Assembly: GCF_016598485.1 (NCBI RefSeq)
Contig: NZ_JAEMUW010000007.1
Coordinates: forward strand, 62,001 to 126,000
Length of the DNA: 64,000 nucleotides
Source: Micromonospora coerulea
GTDB lineage: Bacteria > Actinomycetota > Actinomycetes > Mycobacteriales > Micromonosporaceae
Direction: 5' to 3'
Positions within the stretch are counted from its first letter, which is position 1. Each line of letters begins with the position of its first letter. Positions 33,606 to 41,781 of this stretch are shown here, in pieces. Both the position numbers and the translations under genes were made by a program. The notes below the pieces were generated by a model. It saw nothing but the letters and a program-made list of their open reading frames with translations, ran no database searches and was not told where the DNA came from.

Positions 33606-34150
33606 CGGGCAACGGTACCGGCGACACGGAGGCGCTCCGCGAGGAGATCCGGCGGACCCGGGTGGAGCTGGGTGAGACGATGGAGCTGTTGGCCGCAAAG
33701 GCCGACGTCAAGGCCCGGCTGAAGGACTCCGCCGGGCAGGCGAAGGAACGGATGCGCGAGCAGGCCGCGCTGACCCTGGCCCGGGTGCGCGGGCAGGCGG
33801 CGCAGAAGGCCGGCGTCGTGCGCGGCCAGGCGATGCAGAAGGTCGGCGTCGTGCGCGGCCAGGCCGGCGTCGTGCGCGGCCAGGCCGGCGCCGTGCGCGG
33901 CCAGGCGGTGCAGAAGGCCGGCGCCGTGCGCGGCCAGGCGGCGCAGAAGGCCGGCCTCGTGCGCGGGCAGGCGGCGCAGCGGGCCGGTGAGGTGCGCGGG
34001 CAGGCCGCGGAGAAGGCCCGGGTAGCGCGGGGGCAGGCGTACGAGAAGGGTGCGGTGGTCCGGCGCAACCCGATGCCGTGGGCGGCCGTCGCGGCCGGCG
34101 CGTTGGCGACCGTGGTGGTGCTGCTGATCGTCCAGGGGAGGCGCAGGTGA
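33602..34150 (+). CDS. DUF3618 membrane protein with 11-residue repeats
   Basis: 182 residues, start in an ATGA overlap. Residues 8-45 are the DUF3618 helix (TEALREEIRRTRVELGETMELLAAKADVKARLKD). Residues 62-152 are nine tandem units of the form VRGQAAQKAGV, seven of 11 and two of 7 residues, predicting a long amphipathic helix or hendecad coiled coil. One membrane helix (WAAVAAGALATVVVLLIVQ) ends the protein. The shape suggests a membrane-anchored rod that binds lipid or another protein. The next gene overlaps by GTGA. Confidence 0.83.
   Translation: MTGNGTGDTEALREEIRRTRVELGETMELLAAKADVKARLKDSAGQAKERMREQAALTLARVRGQAAQKAGVVRGQAMQKVGVVRGQAGVVRGQAGAVRGQAVQKAGAVRGQAAQKAGLVRGQAAQRAGEVRGQAAEKARVARGQAYEKGAVVRRNPMPWAAVAAGALATVVVLLIVQGRRR
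33785..34057 (+). repeat. Coding tandem repeat, 33-bp units
   Basis: Nine in-frame units encoding VRGQA-x-QKAG-x; units three and four lack 12 bases (the QKAG part). The DNA of the units is highly alike (GTGCGCGGCCAGGC recurs), so copy number may vary between strains. Confidence 0.85.
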
Positions 34151-34419
34151 GCAAGGGAATCGGCAGGGTCGCGTACAAGCCCGTCGGGGTGATGTTCGGC
34201 CTGGCCGCCGGCACCGTCGCCGGGGTGATCTTCCGGCAGGTCTGGAAGATGACCGCGGGCGACGGCGAGGCGCCCAGCGCCACCGACGAGGACCGCGGCT
34301 GGGGCGAGATCCTGGCCGCCGCGGCGTTGCAGGGGGCCATCTTCGCGGTCGTCCGGGCCGCCGTGGACCGGGGCGGCGCGGTCGGTGTACGCCAGCTGAC
34401 CGGCCGCTGGCCGGACTGA
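34147..34419 (+). CDS. DUF4235 small membrane protein
   Basis: 90 residues, GTG start in a GTGA overlap. DUF4235 pattern: GRVAYKPVGVMFGLAAGTVAGVIFRQVWK (first helix), then EDRGWGEILAAAALQGAIFAVVRAAVDRGGAVGVRQLTGRWP (second helix and conserved end). Third gene of the envelope operon after holin-X and DUF3618. Function unknown. Ends at a strong terminator. Confidence 0.88.
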   Translation: MSKGIGRVAYKPVGVMFGLAAGTVAGVIFRQVWKMTAGDGEAPSATDEDRGWGEILAAAALQGAIFAVVRAAVDRGGAVGVRQLTGRWPD

Positions 34420-34433
34420 CCCGCCGAGGTGTC

Positions 34434-34469
34434 AGGCCCCTTCCCCGCATCGATGGGGAAGGGGCCTTT
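34434..34469 (+). terminator. Rho-independent terminator
   Basis: A 13-bp perfect stem (34434-34446 with 34455-34467), loop GCATCGAT, followed by TTTC. It ends the holin/DUF3618/DUF4235 operon. Confidence 0.85.
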
Positions 34470-34709
34470 CGCATGGTCCCGGCGGCCCACCTAGTGGATC
34501 TCGTACATCCGTCAGGTCACATGTCGGAGAAATTCGTCGCCGAGGCTGTGCAGAGTTTTTGCGTACGTGGTTTGCTGTTCCACGCTGTTGAGAGATGGCG
34601 TGGGTTGAGAGAAGTCTCCTACCTTGGGGGCCGCCTCAGACGCCGCTGCTCGAAAACGGCCAATCGGCCGCACGGCGTGCTCGGCCGCCAGTTTTAGAAG
34701 GAGATACAC
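34470..34709 (+). promoter_or_regulatory. Promoter and leader region of the cold-shock gene
   Basis: A 240-base space with a locally lower GC content than its surroundings (TTTTTGCG, TTGCTGTTCC, TTGAGAG repeated at about 34588 and 34605, TACCTT at 34621). It ends in the ribosome site GAAGGAGATACACATG. A long untranslated leader is usual for cold-shock genes; I cannot fix the transcript start. Confidence 0.4.
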
Positions 34710-34913
34710 ATGGCGCAGGGAACCGTGAAGTGGTTCAACGCAGACAAGGGCTTCGGCTTCATCACCGTCGACGGCGGGGGTGCTGACGTGTTCGTCCACT
34801 TCTCGGCCATCCAGACCAGCGGCTACCGCACGCTGGAGGAGAACCAGCGGGTGGAGTTCGAGATCGCCCAGGGTCAGAAGGGTCCGCAGGCCGAGCAGGT
34901 CCGCCCCATCTGA
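34710..34913 (+). CDS. Cold-shock protein
   Basis: 67 residues, the full length for CspA-type proteins. RNP1 is in [11 protein letters not shown] and RNP2 in VFVHFSAIQ; the N terminus [18 protein letters not shown] and end [10 protein letters not shown] are family-typical. It binds single-stranded RNA and melts structure at low temperature. The ribosome site is very strong and there is a dedicated terminator, so high expression is expected. The copy is single in this window; csp paralogues are usual, so no suffix is given. Confidence 0.95.
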   Translation: MAQGTVKWFNADKGFGFITVDGGGADVFVHFSAIQTSGYRTLEENQRVEFEIAQGQKGPQAEQVRPI

Positions 34914-34968
34914 GCAGTGCCGGCCGGCAGCCGCCGGCCACTGCGATCCGGCCCCCCGGATCGATGTG

Positions 34969-35003
34969 AAGCCCCGCACCCCGCCCGGGATGCGGGGCTT
35001 TCC
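34969..35003. terminator. Hairpin terminator between csp and convergent gene
   Basis: A 10-bp stem AAGCCCCGCA (34969-34978) with TGCGGGGCTT (34991-35000) and a 12-base loop, then TCC. A smaller hairpin (34946-34962) precedes it. Confidence 0.7.
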
Positions 35004-35017
35004 GCGTTTTCGCCCGG

Positions 35018-35215
35018 TCAGGGACGGTGGCGGCGGTTGCGCATGCCGTACCACAGCCCGGCGAGTCCGATGAGGACCACCACCGGGCCGATCAGCGCCC
35101 AGATCCGCTGGTCGGTCATCACGCTGCCACCGACGTAGCCGAGCCCCTGCACGGTCCAGACCGCGCCGACGACCACCGCCAGCAGCCCGAGCGTGAGCGT
35201 GAGCCAGCCCTTCAT
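35018..35215 (-). CDS. Small two-helix membrane protein
   Basis: 65 residues. Two hydrophobic helices (WLTLTLGLLAVVVGAVWTVQGLGYV and WALIGPVVVLIGLAGLWYGM) flank SVMTDQRIW, and the end is basic (RNRRHRP). This GYV-x-G-S-V-M-T arrangement recurs in small actinobacterial membrane proteins. Function unknown. Convergent with the cold-shock gene. Confidence 0.75.
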   Translation of the reverse strand: MKGWLTLTLGLLAVVVGAVWTVQGLGYVGGSVMTDQRIWALIGPVVVLIGLAGLWYGMRNRRHRP

Positions 35216-35288
35216 CGGATCCCCCTCCCGGCGTGCGGCACTCCTGCAGCATGCCCGCCGGCGCCCCGCCCGCCGGGCGCCGCGCCGG

Positions 35289-36272
35289 TCACCACCGCTC
35301 GTGCACCTGCGGCCGGATCAGCTCGTCGTACGTCTGCCGGACGGCGGTCAGCTCCGCTTCGGTCAGCGGCGGCAGGTCGGCCGCGGCGGCGTTGCGCCGG
35401 GCCTGCCCGGCGTCCCGGGCGCCGGGGATGACCACGGTGACGCCGGGCTGGTCGATGATCCAGCGCAGCGCGAACTGGGCCATCGTCCGCTCCGTGCCGA
35501 CCAGCGGCGCGAGCCGGCGCACGGCGGCCAGGCCGAGGTCGTAGTCCACTCCGGAGAAGGTCTCGCCGACGTCGAAGGCCTCGCCGTGCCGGTTGAAGCT
35601 GCGGTGGTCGTCCGCGGCGAAGGTGGTGTGCTCGTCGTACCGGCCGGAGAGCAGGCCGCTGGCCAGCGGCACCCGCGCGATGATGCCGACACCGGCGGCC
35701 GCCGCGGCGGGCAGCACCCGGTCGAGGGGCTTGTGCCGGACCGCGTTGAGGATGATCTGCACGCTGGCCACGCCGGGCCGGGCGATGGCGGTGAGCGCCT
35801 GGTCGCAGGTCTCCACGCTGACCCCGTAGCCGGCGACGCGCTGCTCGGCGACCAGGGTGTCCAGCGCGTCGAAGACCCGGTCGTCGGCGAAGACCGAGGT
35901 GGGCGGGCAGTGCAGCTGGACCAGGTCGAGGGTCTCGACGCCGAGGTTGGCCCGGGACCGGTCGGTCCAGGCCCGGAAGTTGTCCAGGGTGTACGCCTGC
36001 GGCGTCTGGGGGACCCGGCGGCCGATCTTGGTGGCGACGGTGAGCCCGTGTCCGGGGCGGGCACGCAGGAACCGGCCGATCAGCCGCTCGCTGCGGCCGT
36101 CGCCGTACACGTCGGCGGTGTCCAGGAAGGTGACCCCGGCGTCGACGGCGGCGGCCAGGATGTCCCGGGCGCTGTCCTCGCTGACCTGGCCCCAGTCGGC
36201 GCCCAGCTGCCAGGCGCCGAGCCCGACGACGCCGACGTGTCGGCCGAGCCGGTCGAAGCTGCGCTGTTCCAT
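35289..36272 (-). CDS. Aldo/keto reductase
   Basis: 327 residues from ATG 36272 (MEQRSFDRLGRHVGVVGLG). The catalytic tetrad is visible: Asp and Tyr in FLDTADVYGDGRSE, Lys in VATKIGRR, His in LVQLHCPP. The C terminus has the NADPH-binding VVIPGARDAGQARRN. Substrate unknown. The frame runs 29 residues upstream, across the divergent operator, and that extension is unlike the family. Divergent from the methyltransferase at 36358. Confidence 0.88.
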   Translation of the reverse strand: MEQRSFDRLGRHVGVVGLGAWQLGADWGQVSEDSARDILAAAVDAGVTFLDTADVYGDGRSERLIGRFLRARPGHGLTVATKIGRRVPQTPQAYTLDNFRAWTDRSRANLGVETLDLVQLHCPPTSVFADDRVFDALDTLVAEQRVAGYGVSVETCDQALTAIARPGVASVQIILNAVRHKPLDRVLPAAAAAGVGIIARVPLASGLLSGRYDEHTTFAADDHRSFNRHGEAFDVGETFSGVDYDLGLAAVRRLAPLVGTERTMAQFALRWIIDQPGVTVVIPGARDAGQARRNAAAADLPPLTEAELTAVRQTYDELIRPQVHERW

Positions 36273-36317
36273 CCCACCGAGCCTAGTGATCGGCTTGCCC
36301 GGTCGCGCGGCGGGCCG

Positions 36318-36348
36318 TAGGGTTTCAACAAAACGTACGTACGGTTTG
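36318..36348 (+). promoter_or_regulatory. -10 box and TetR-type operator upstream of methyltransferase
   Basis: CAAAACGTACGTACGGTTTG (36329-36348) is a 20-bp palindrome in which nine of ten pairs match. A TAGGGT -10 box (36318-36323) ends 5 bases before it, so the transcript start should lie inside the operator. The form is that of a TetR-family site. No regulator gene is adjacent. Confidence 0.6.
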
Positions 36349-36357
36349 GAGGCGCTC

Positions 36358-37149
36358 ATGTGGGATCCGACCAGCTATCTGCGCTACGGCGACGAGCGGT
36401 CCAGGCCGTTCCACGACCTGGTGGCCCGGATCCCGGCGCGCCGCCCGCGCGCGGTCGTCGACCTCGGCTGCGGGCCCGGCCAGCTCACCGCCACCCTCGC
36501 CGAACGATGGCCGGGCAGCCGGATCGTCGGCCTGGACTCCTCGCCGGAGATGATCGACAAGGCCGGCACGCTGGACGCGCCGGTCAGCTTCGCCGTCGGC
36601 GACGTCCTTGACTGGCGACCCGGGCCGGACGTGGACGTGGTGGTCTCCAACGCGGTGCTCCAGTGGGTGCCCGGCCACCGCGAGCTGCTGACCCGCTGGG
36701 CCGGCGAGCTGCCCGCCGGGGCCTGGCTGGCGGTTCAGGTGCCGGGGAACTTCGCCGCCGGATCGCACCGGGCGCTGCGCGAGGTCGCCGGCCGGGACCG
36801 GTGGCGCGGCCGGCTGGCCCCGCTGCTGCGCGAGGCGCCGGTCGGCGATCCGGTCGACTACGCCGCGCTGCTGGTCGCCGCCGGCTGCGCGGTCGACGCC
36901 TGGGAGACTACCTACGTGCACCTGCTTCCGGCCGCCGCTGCCGACCACCCGGTGCTGACCTGGATGGAGGGGACGGCGCTGCGCCCCGTCCGGGCCGCGC
37001 TGGACGGCGCCGACTGGGCCGACTTCCGGGCCGAGCTGGGGGTACGCCTCGCCGCGGCGTACCCGGTGCGGCAGGGTCAGGTGTACTTCCCGTTCCGCCG
37101 GATCTTCGTGGTGGCCCGCACCGGCGCCCGTGCAGAGGAGAGCAAGTGA
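36358..37149 (+). CDS. Trans-aconitate 2-methyltransferase-like SAM methyltransferase
   Basis: 263 residues, ATG behind GGAGG. The N terminus MWDPTSYLRYGDERSRPFHDLVARI and motif I (VVDLGCGPGQLTATLAERWPGSRIVGLDSSPEMIDKA), followed by VVSNAVLQWVPGHRELL, match Tam-type enzymes, which methylate trans-aconitate to relieve aconitase inhibition. The call is by family; the substrate may differ. It lies right after a TetR-type operator and overlaps the adenosine deaminase gene by GTGA, so the two are co-regulated. Confidence 0.85.
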   Translation: MWDPTSYLRYGDERSRPFHDLVARIPARRPRAVVDLGCGPGQLTATLAERWPGSRIVGLDSSPEMIDKAGTLDAPVSFAVGDVLDWRPGPDVDVVVSNAVLQWVPGHRELLTRWAGELPAGAWLAVQVPGNFAAGSHRALREVAGRDRWRGRLAPLLREAPVGDPVDYAALLVAAGCAVDAWETTYVHLLPAAAADHPVLTWMEGTALRPVRAALDGADWADFRAELGVRLAAAYPVRQGQVYFPFRRIFVVARTGARAEESK

Positions 37150-38171
37150 CCGACCTGTCCACCTTCATCGCCGGACTGCCCAAGGTGGAGCTGCACGTGC
37201 ACCACGTCGGCTCCGCCTCGCCCCGGATCGTCGCCGAGCTGGCTGCCCGGCACGAGGGGCGCAGCCCCGTCCCGGCGGACCCGGACGCCCTCGCCGACTA
37301 CTTCGCGTTCCGCGACTTCGCCCACTTCATCGAGGTCTACCTGAGCGTCGTCGACCTGATCCGGGACCCGGAGGACGTCTGGATCCTGACCCACGAGGTG
37401 GCCCGCGAGCTGGCCCGCCAGCAGGTCCGGTACGCCGAGCTGACCGTCACCCCGTACTCGCACGTGCACCGGGGCATCCCCGCGCCGGCGTTCTGCGAGG
37501 CGATCGAGGACGCCCGCAAGCGGGCCGAGGCCGACTTCGGCGTCGCGCTGCGCTGGTGCTTCGACATCCCCGGGGAGGCCGGCCTGCCCGCCGCCGAGGA
37601 GACCCTGCGGATCGCCCTGGACGAGCGGCCGGACGGGCTGATCAGCTTCGGCCTGGGCGGCCCGGAGATCGGCGTGCCGCGGCCGCAGTTCAAGCCGTAC
37701 TTCGACCAGGCCCGGGCGGCCGGCCTGCGCTCGGTGCCGCACGCCGGGGAGACCACCGGCCCGGAGACGGTCTGGGACGCGCTGCGGGAGTTGGGCGCCG
37801 AGCGGATCGGCCACGGCATCTCCGCCGCGCTCGATCCGCAGCTGCTCACGTACCTCGCCGAGCGGCAGATCCCGCTGGAGGTGTGCCCCACCTCCAACGT
37901 GCGCACCCGAGCGGTGGCGACCATGGCGGAGCACCCGCTGCCGCAGCTCGTCGAGGCCGGCGTGCCGGTCACCATCAATTCCGACGACCCGCCGATGTTC
38001 GGCACCACCCTCAACGACGAGTACGCGGTCGCCGCCCGGCTGCTGAACGCCGGTCCGGCGGGGCTGGCCGGCCTGGCCCGCGCCGCGGTGACCGCGTCGT
38101 TCCTGGAGGCCGGCGAGCAGGCGCGGATCAGCGCCGAGATCGACGCCTACCTGGCGGCCGCGACACGCTGA
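37146..38171 (+). CDS. add: Adenosine deaminase family protein
   Basis: 341 residues, GTG start in a GTGA overlap. Zinc ligands: HxH in KVELHVHHVG (about 16-20), His in VPHAGETTGPETVWDAL with the catalytic Glu, and Asp pair in INSDDPPMFGTTL. IGHGISAALDPQLL contains the remaining His. In classical enzymes the first motif is HVHLDG; here it is HVHHVG, a change shared with a Streptomyces-type branch as far as I recall. It would deaminate adenosine or a related nucleoside. Confidence 0.87.
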   Translation: MTDLSTFIAGLPKVELHVHHVGSASPRIVAELAARHEGRSPVPADPDALADYFAFRDFAHFIEVYLSVVDLIRDPEDVWILTHEVARELARQQVRYAELTVTPYSHVHRGIPAPAFCEAIEDARKRAEADFGVALRWCFDIPGEAGLPAAEETLRIALDERPDGLISFGLGGPEIGVPRPQFKPYFDQARAAGLRSVPHAGETTGPETVWDALRELGAERIGHGISAALDPQLLTYLAERQIPLEVCPTSNVRTRAVATMAEHPLPQLVEAGVPVTINSDDPPMFGTTLNDEYAVAARLLNAGPAGLAGLARAAVTASFLEAGEQARISAEIDAYLAAATR

Positions 38172-38424
38172 GCGGACGCGACGGCGCCGGCCGGCGGGAC
38201 ACCCGCGTCGGCCGGCGCCGCCCGGCGAGGACGACGTTGATTCCGACCAGCCCACCGAGCGCCGTGGCGATCACGACCTTGGCCAGCGGCGTGCCGAGGG
38301 GTGGCCGCCGTAGGCCGTCCGCGAGCACCGGTTCCGGCCAGGCGGCGAGCGTGAGGGCGATCCCCGCCCCGATCACGGCGGCCCAGCGGAGCAGGCGGCT
38401 GACGTTCGGCGTCATCACGGTCAC
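38128..38424 (-). CDS. Small membrane protein overlapping the adenosine deaminase 3' end
   Basis: 98 residues. A first hydrophobic helix (LLRWAAVIGAGIALTLAAWP) and a second (AKVVIATALGGLVGINVVLAG) flank a short loop; the tail is Arg/Pro-rich. It overlaps the deaminase gene by 44 bases on the opposite strand. The overlap lies in the basic tail, so the true protein may matter only up to the second helix. Supported by composition, not by a known family. Confidence 0.5.
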   Translation of the reverse strand: MTVMTPNVSRLLRWAAVIGAGIALTLAAWPEPVLADGLRRPPLGTPLAKVVIATALGGLVGINVVLAGRRRPTRVSRRPAPSRPLSVSRPPGRRRSRR

Positions 38425-38457
38425 CTCACGCCCGGGGTGCGGCTCGACGGGGGAGTG

Positions 38458-38505
38458 GCGCGCGGCGGGAGCGAGGTGTGGGGGGACCGAACTCCCGCCG
38501 CGCGC
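38458..38505. terminator. Hairpin terminator after the two-component operon
   Basis: A perfect 14-bp stem (38458-38471 with 38492-38505), loop of 20 bases, between the kinase gene end and the small membrane gene on the same strand. The 38506-38653 rest shows nothing further. Confidence 0.55.
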
Positions 38506-38653
38506 ACGGCTCCACCGGCCGGTGGTGTTACGGGGCGTTCCGGCCGACGGAACTGATGGGTTCGTCCCTGATCCTGTCAGTCCACGGTGGCGTCGACGCC
38601 GTTGTTAACTCGGATCTAAGGAAGACTTGCGCCGGCGCACAGCCGGCGGGTGG

Positions 38654-40078
38654 TCAGCGCTGCCGGGGCCAGCGCCGGCCGCCGGTCTTCGGCTCCCGCG
38701 CGTCGCGGGCCATCCGGCCGACCAGGCCGAACCGGTTCACCTGCCGGGGCGTCGCCTCCGGGTCGGCCAGCAGCATCACCACGCTGGCGCCGCCGAGCCG
38801 GGCCCGGTCGATGCTCACCGATCCGTTGGCCTGCAACGCCACCCGCTTGGCGATGTCCAGGCCCAGCCCGGTCGAGCCCTGGTCGCTGGCGCCCCGCCGC
38901 AGCGCCCGGTCGGGGTTGGCGATACCGGGGCCGGCGTCGTCGATCCGGATCCCCACGTACCCGTCCCGCCGGCTGACCGCCACCTCGAAGGCGGTGCCCT
39001 GCGGGGTGTACCGGAACACGTTGCCGATCACCGCGTCGAGCGCGGCGGCCAGTTCGGCCCGGGGCACCGGCGCGGGGATACGCAGCTGCGCCCCGCTGAT
39101 CCGGTGCGGGCGGTTCTGGTCCTCGGCCAGGGCCGCCCAGAAGACCATCCGGTCCCGGACCACCTCGCTGACGTCGCACATCGCCGGGCCGGTCTCCTGG
39201 GTGACCGCCTTGCGGGTGGTCTTGATCAGCTGGTCGACCTCGCCCTCCAGGGTGACGATCGCCTGGCGGATGCGCCGGATGCCGCGCCGGCGGTCCAGCT
39301 CCGCCTCGCTGAACGTGCCGATGCTGGTGTCGTCGGACTCCAGCGCCTCGGCGTCCAGGCGGAGCACGGTCAGCGGGGTGCGCAGCCGGTGGGAGAGGTC
39401 GGCGACGAGTTCCCGCTCGTCGGCGCGCAGCGCCACCAGCTGGTCCGCCATCCGGTTGAACGCGTGCCCGGCCTCGGCCAGCTCCCGGGGGCCGCTCGGC
39501 TCGACCCGGACGCCCAGAGCGCCGTCGCCGATCGCCAGGGCGGCCTTGACCAGCTCGCCGGTGGAGTCCACGGCCCGGGCGGCGACCCGGTCGACCACGA
39601 TGACCGCGGCGCCCACCAGCGTGACGGCCACCGTGAGCAGCAGCAGCCACCGGCCGCCCGACCCTTCGTCGAGCACCGCGTCGGGAACGAAGACCTCCAC
39701 CACGGCGACCTTGTCACCGAGGACCACCGGGTCGAGCCGGAGCACCCCGCCCGGCACGTCGGTGACCACCGACCGCCGCTCGGCGCCGGCCCGCGCCAGT
39801 GCCGCCGCGTCCGCGCGGCCGGCCGACTCGTCTCCGCCCAGCCCGTGCACGACCGGTCGGGTCGCCGGGTCGTCACCGCTGGCCGCCACCGCCCGCCCGA
39901 CGACCGCCGGATCGGTGCTGACGGCGAGGGCGCCGGTGACCAGGGCGCTGCGTCGGGCGGCGTCGGCCAGCTTCTCCTGGCGCGCCTGGTCGCCGAGGGT
40001 GATCCCGAGGGGAATGAGGAAGGCGAACGCGACGAGGCTGCACATGCCGGCCGTGAGCCAGGCCAGCGCCGGCCTCAG
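38654..40078 (-). CDS. Two-component sensor histidine kinase
   Basis: 474 residues if the CTG in a CTGA overlap with the regulator is the start, 463 from the first ATG (40045). An N-terminal membrane helix (ALAWLTAGMCSLVAFAFLIPLGITL), an extracellular part of about 120 residues, a second helix (WLLLLTVAVTLVGAAVIVV), then HAMP and the phosphoacceptor His in LVADLSHRLRTPLTVLRLD. The ATPase has N (NVFRYTPQGTAF), G1 (DDAGPGIANPD) and G2 (GSTGLGLDIAKRVA). The trigger is unknown. The CTG start keeps the full first helix and coupling to the regulator, but is uncertain. Confidence 0.87.
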   Translation of the reverse strand: MRPALAWLTAGMCSLVAFAFLIPLGITLGDQARQEKLADAARRSALVTGALAVSTDPAVVGRAVAASGDDPATRPVVHGLGGDESAGRADAAALARAGAERRSVVTDVPGGVLRLDPVVLGDKVAVVEVFVPDAVLDEGSGGRWLLLLTVAVTLVGAAVIVVDRVAARAVDSTGELVKAALAIGDGALGVRVEPSGPRELAEAGHAFNRMADQLVALRADERELVADLSHRLRTPLTVLRLDAEALESDDTSIGTFSEAELDRRRGIRRIRQAIVTLEGEVDQLIKTTRKAVTQETGPAMCDVSEVVRDRMVFWAALAEDQNRPHRISGAQLRIPAPVPRAELAAALDAVIGNVFRYTPQGTAFEVAVSRRDGYVGIRIDDAGPGIANPDRALRRGASDQGSTGLGLDIAKRVALQANGSVSIDRARLGGASVVMLLADPEATPRQVNRFGLVGRMARDAREPKTGGRRWPRQR

Positions 40079-40764
40079 TCCGGTGCCACCAGCCGGAAGC
40101 CGACCCCCCGCACGGTGCGCAGGTAGCGCGGCTTCGCCGCGGACTCGCCCATTTTGCGGCGCAGCCAGTACAGGTGAACGTCGATGGTCTGGTCCTCGCC
40201 GACCGATGGCTGCCGCCATACCTCCTCCAAGAGTTCCCGCCGGGACACTACCCGGCCGGGACGTGCGGCGAGATACGCCAGCAGGTCGAATTCCTTGCGG
40301 GTCAGCGCCAGCGGCTCCCCGTCGAGCAGGGCGCTGCGCTCGCCCACGTCCACCCGCAGCCCACCGACGGTGTGCACCGCCGGGGCGACGGTCCGGCTGG
40401 CCCGGCCGGCCCGGCGCAGCACGGTGGTGATCCGGGCGTCCAGGTGCGCGCCGGTGAACGGCTTGACCATGTAGTCGTCCGCGCCGGCCCGCAACAGCCG
40501 GACCACGGACTGCTCGTCGTCGCGGGCGGTGGCGATGATGATCGGCACGTCGGTGATCCCGCGCAGCATCCGCAGCGCGTCCGAGCCGTCCAGGTCCGGC
40601 AGGCCCAGGTCGAGCACGACCAGGTCGGGGGTCTCGGCGGCCACTCGGCGCAGGGCGTCCAGGGCGGTGCCGACGGCGTGCACGGCGTGCCCCCGGTCGG
40701 TGAGGGACCGCAGCATCGCGCCGCGTACGACGTGATCGTCTTCGACCAGGAGCACGGTGGCCAC
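40075..40764 (-). CDS. OmpR/PhoB-type response regulator
   Basis: 229 residues, GTG start. Receiver domain with acidic pair VEDDHVV, phospho-acceptor Asp in LVVLDLGLPDLDG (about residue 52), Thr/Ser and Lys in YMVKPF. The C-terminal winged-helix DNA-binding domain has LTRKEFDLLAYLAARPGRVVSRRELLEEVW and YLRTVRGVGFRL. It pairs with the downstream kinase, whose start overlaps its stop. TACGGT 6 bases before the GTG suggests a leaderless mRNA. Confidence 0.93.
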   Translation of the reverse strand: MATVLLVEDDHVVRGAMLRSLTDRGHAVHAVGTALDALRRVAAETPDLVVLDLGLPDLDGSDALRMLRGITDVPIIIATARDDEQSVVRLLRAGADDYMVKPFTGAHLDARITTVLRRAGRASRTVAPAVHTVGGLRVDVGERSALLDGEPLALTRKEFDLLAYLAARPGRVVSRRELLEEVWRQPSVGEDQTIDVHLYWLRRKMGESAAKPRYLRTVRGVGFRLVAPD

Positions 40765-40770
40765 GTCAGA

Positions 40771-40776
40771 ACCGTA
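40771..40776 (-). promoter_or_regulatory. Leaderless -10 box (TACGGT) of the response regulator
   Basis: On the minus strand TACGGT ends 6 bases before GTG 40764. Confidence 0.45.
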
Positions 40777-40837
40777 CTTGGCGTGGCAAGTTGATCGCGT
40801 TGCGGCACTACTGGGAAGCGGGCAAGCTGGGACGACG

Positions 40838-41767
40838 ATGACGTTCATCCTCTTTCCCGACGCCCGGCTGGCGCTCGCCCGGGACGCCCTCGCCGGCCTC
40901 TCGGTGGGCGACGCGCTCGGGTCGCAGTTCTTCGTCCCCGGCCGGCACCCCACCGATCTCGCCGCCGGACGGCTGCCGCCCCCGCCGTGGTCGTGGACCG
41001 ACGACACCGAGATGGCCTGCTCGGTGGTGGCCGCCCTGGCTGCCGGCGGGCAGCTCGACCGGGACCGGCTGGCGCTGGACTTCGCCGAGCGCTGCGAGCC
41101 CTACCGTGGATACGGGCCGGGTGCGGTGACCATCCTCCGGTTGATCCGCACCGGCACGCCGTGGCCGGTGGCCGCCGCTTCCGCGTTCGACGGGCAGGGC
41201 TCCTGCGGCAACGGGGCGGCGATGCGGGTCGGTCCGCTCGGCGCCTGGTACGCCGACTCCACCCGCCGGGCCGCCGACCAGGCCCGGGCCTCGGCCGAGG
41301 TGACGCACGCCCACCCGGAGGGGATCGCCGGGGCCGTCGCGGTGGCCGTCGCCGCCTCGCTCGCCGCCCGCGCCCGTCTGGACGGCGACCGGCCCGAACC
41401 GGCCCGGCTGATCGGGGCGGTCGCCGCGGCCCTCGACCCGGCCGGGGAACTGCACCGGGGGGTGAGCCGGGCCGTCACCCTGCTGGGCCGCCCGCCGGCG
41501 GAGGCCGCGGACGCGCTCGGCAACGGCGCGCGGGTGACCGCCCAGGACACCGTCCCCTTCACCCTCTGGGTGGCCGCCACCCACCTCGACGACTACCCGA
41601 CGGCGATCCGGGTGTGCGTCGAGGCCGGCGGGGACGTGGACACCACGTCCGCGATCGTCGGCGCGGTGGTGGCCGCGCACACCGGCGTCGGTACGCCCGG
41701 CGGCGTGCCGGACGGCTGGCTCGCCGCCCGCGAGCCGCTGCCCGACTGGCTCCCCGCCCGCACCTGA
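40838..41767 (+). CDS. ADP-ribosylglycohydrolase family protein
   Basis: 309 residues from ATG 40838. The two metal-binding motifs are present: SWTDDTEMACSVVAAL near residue 52 and EAGGDVDTTSAIVGAVVAAHTG near residue 265, with GSCGNGAAMRVGPLG between. This family removes ADP-ribose from proteins or DNA using two Mg ions. The target is unknown. The gene stands alone, divergent from the response regulator and convergent with the YcnI-like gene. Confidence 0.9.
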   Translation: MTFILFPDARLALARDALAGLSVGDALGSQFFVPGRHPTDLAAGRLPPPPWSWTDDTEMACSVVAALAAGGQLDRDRLALDFAERCEPYRGYGPGAVTILRLIRTGTPWPVAAASAFDGQGSCGNGAAMRVGPLGAWYADSTRRAADQARASAEVTHAHPEGIAGAVAVAVAASLAARARLDGDRPEPARLIGAVAAALDPAGELHRGVSRAVTLLGRPPAEAADALGNGARVTAQDTVPFTLWVAATHLDDYPTAIRVCVEAGGDVDTTSAIVGAVVAAHTGVGTPGGVPDGWLAAREPLPDWLPART

Positions 41768-41781
41768 TGGGTGCTACCGGG

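Noticed and set aside
33171..34419. Prophage remnant suggested by the holin-family name
   Set aside because: The holin-X/DUF3618/DUF4235 trio is a usual chromosomal envelope operon; no other phage genes are present.
34470..34709. Small plus-strand open frame starting at 34473 before the cold-shock gene
   Set aside because: No ribosome site, unusual composition, and it lies in the leader region of csp.
34690..34712. Ribosome site GAAGGAGATACACATG like that of expression vectors
   Set aside because: Cloning-vector contamination was considered, but the flanks are normal actinobacterial csp sequence and the site differs from the T7 one.
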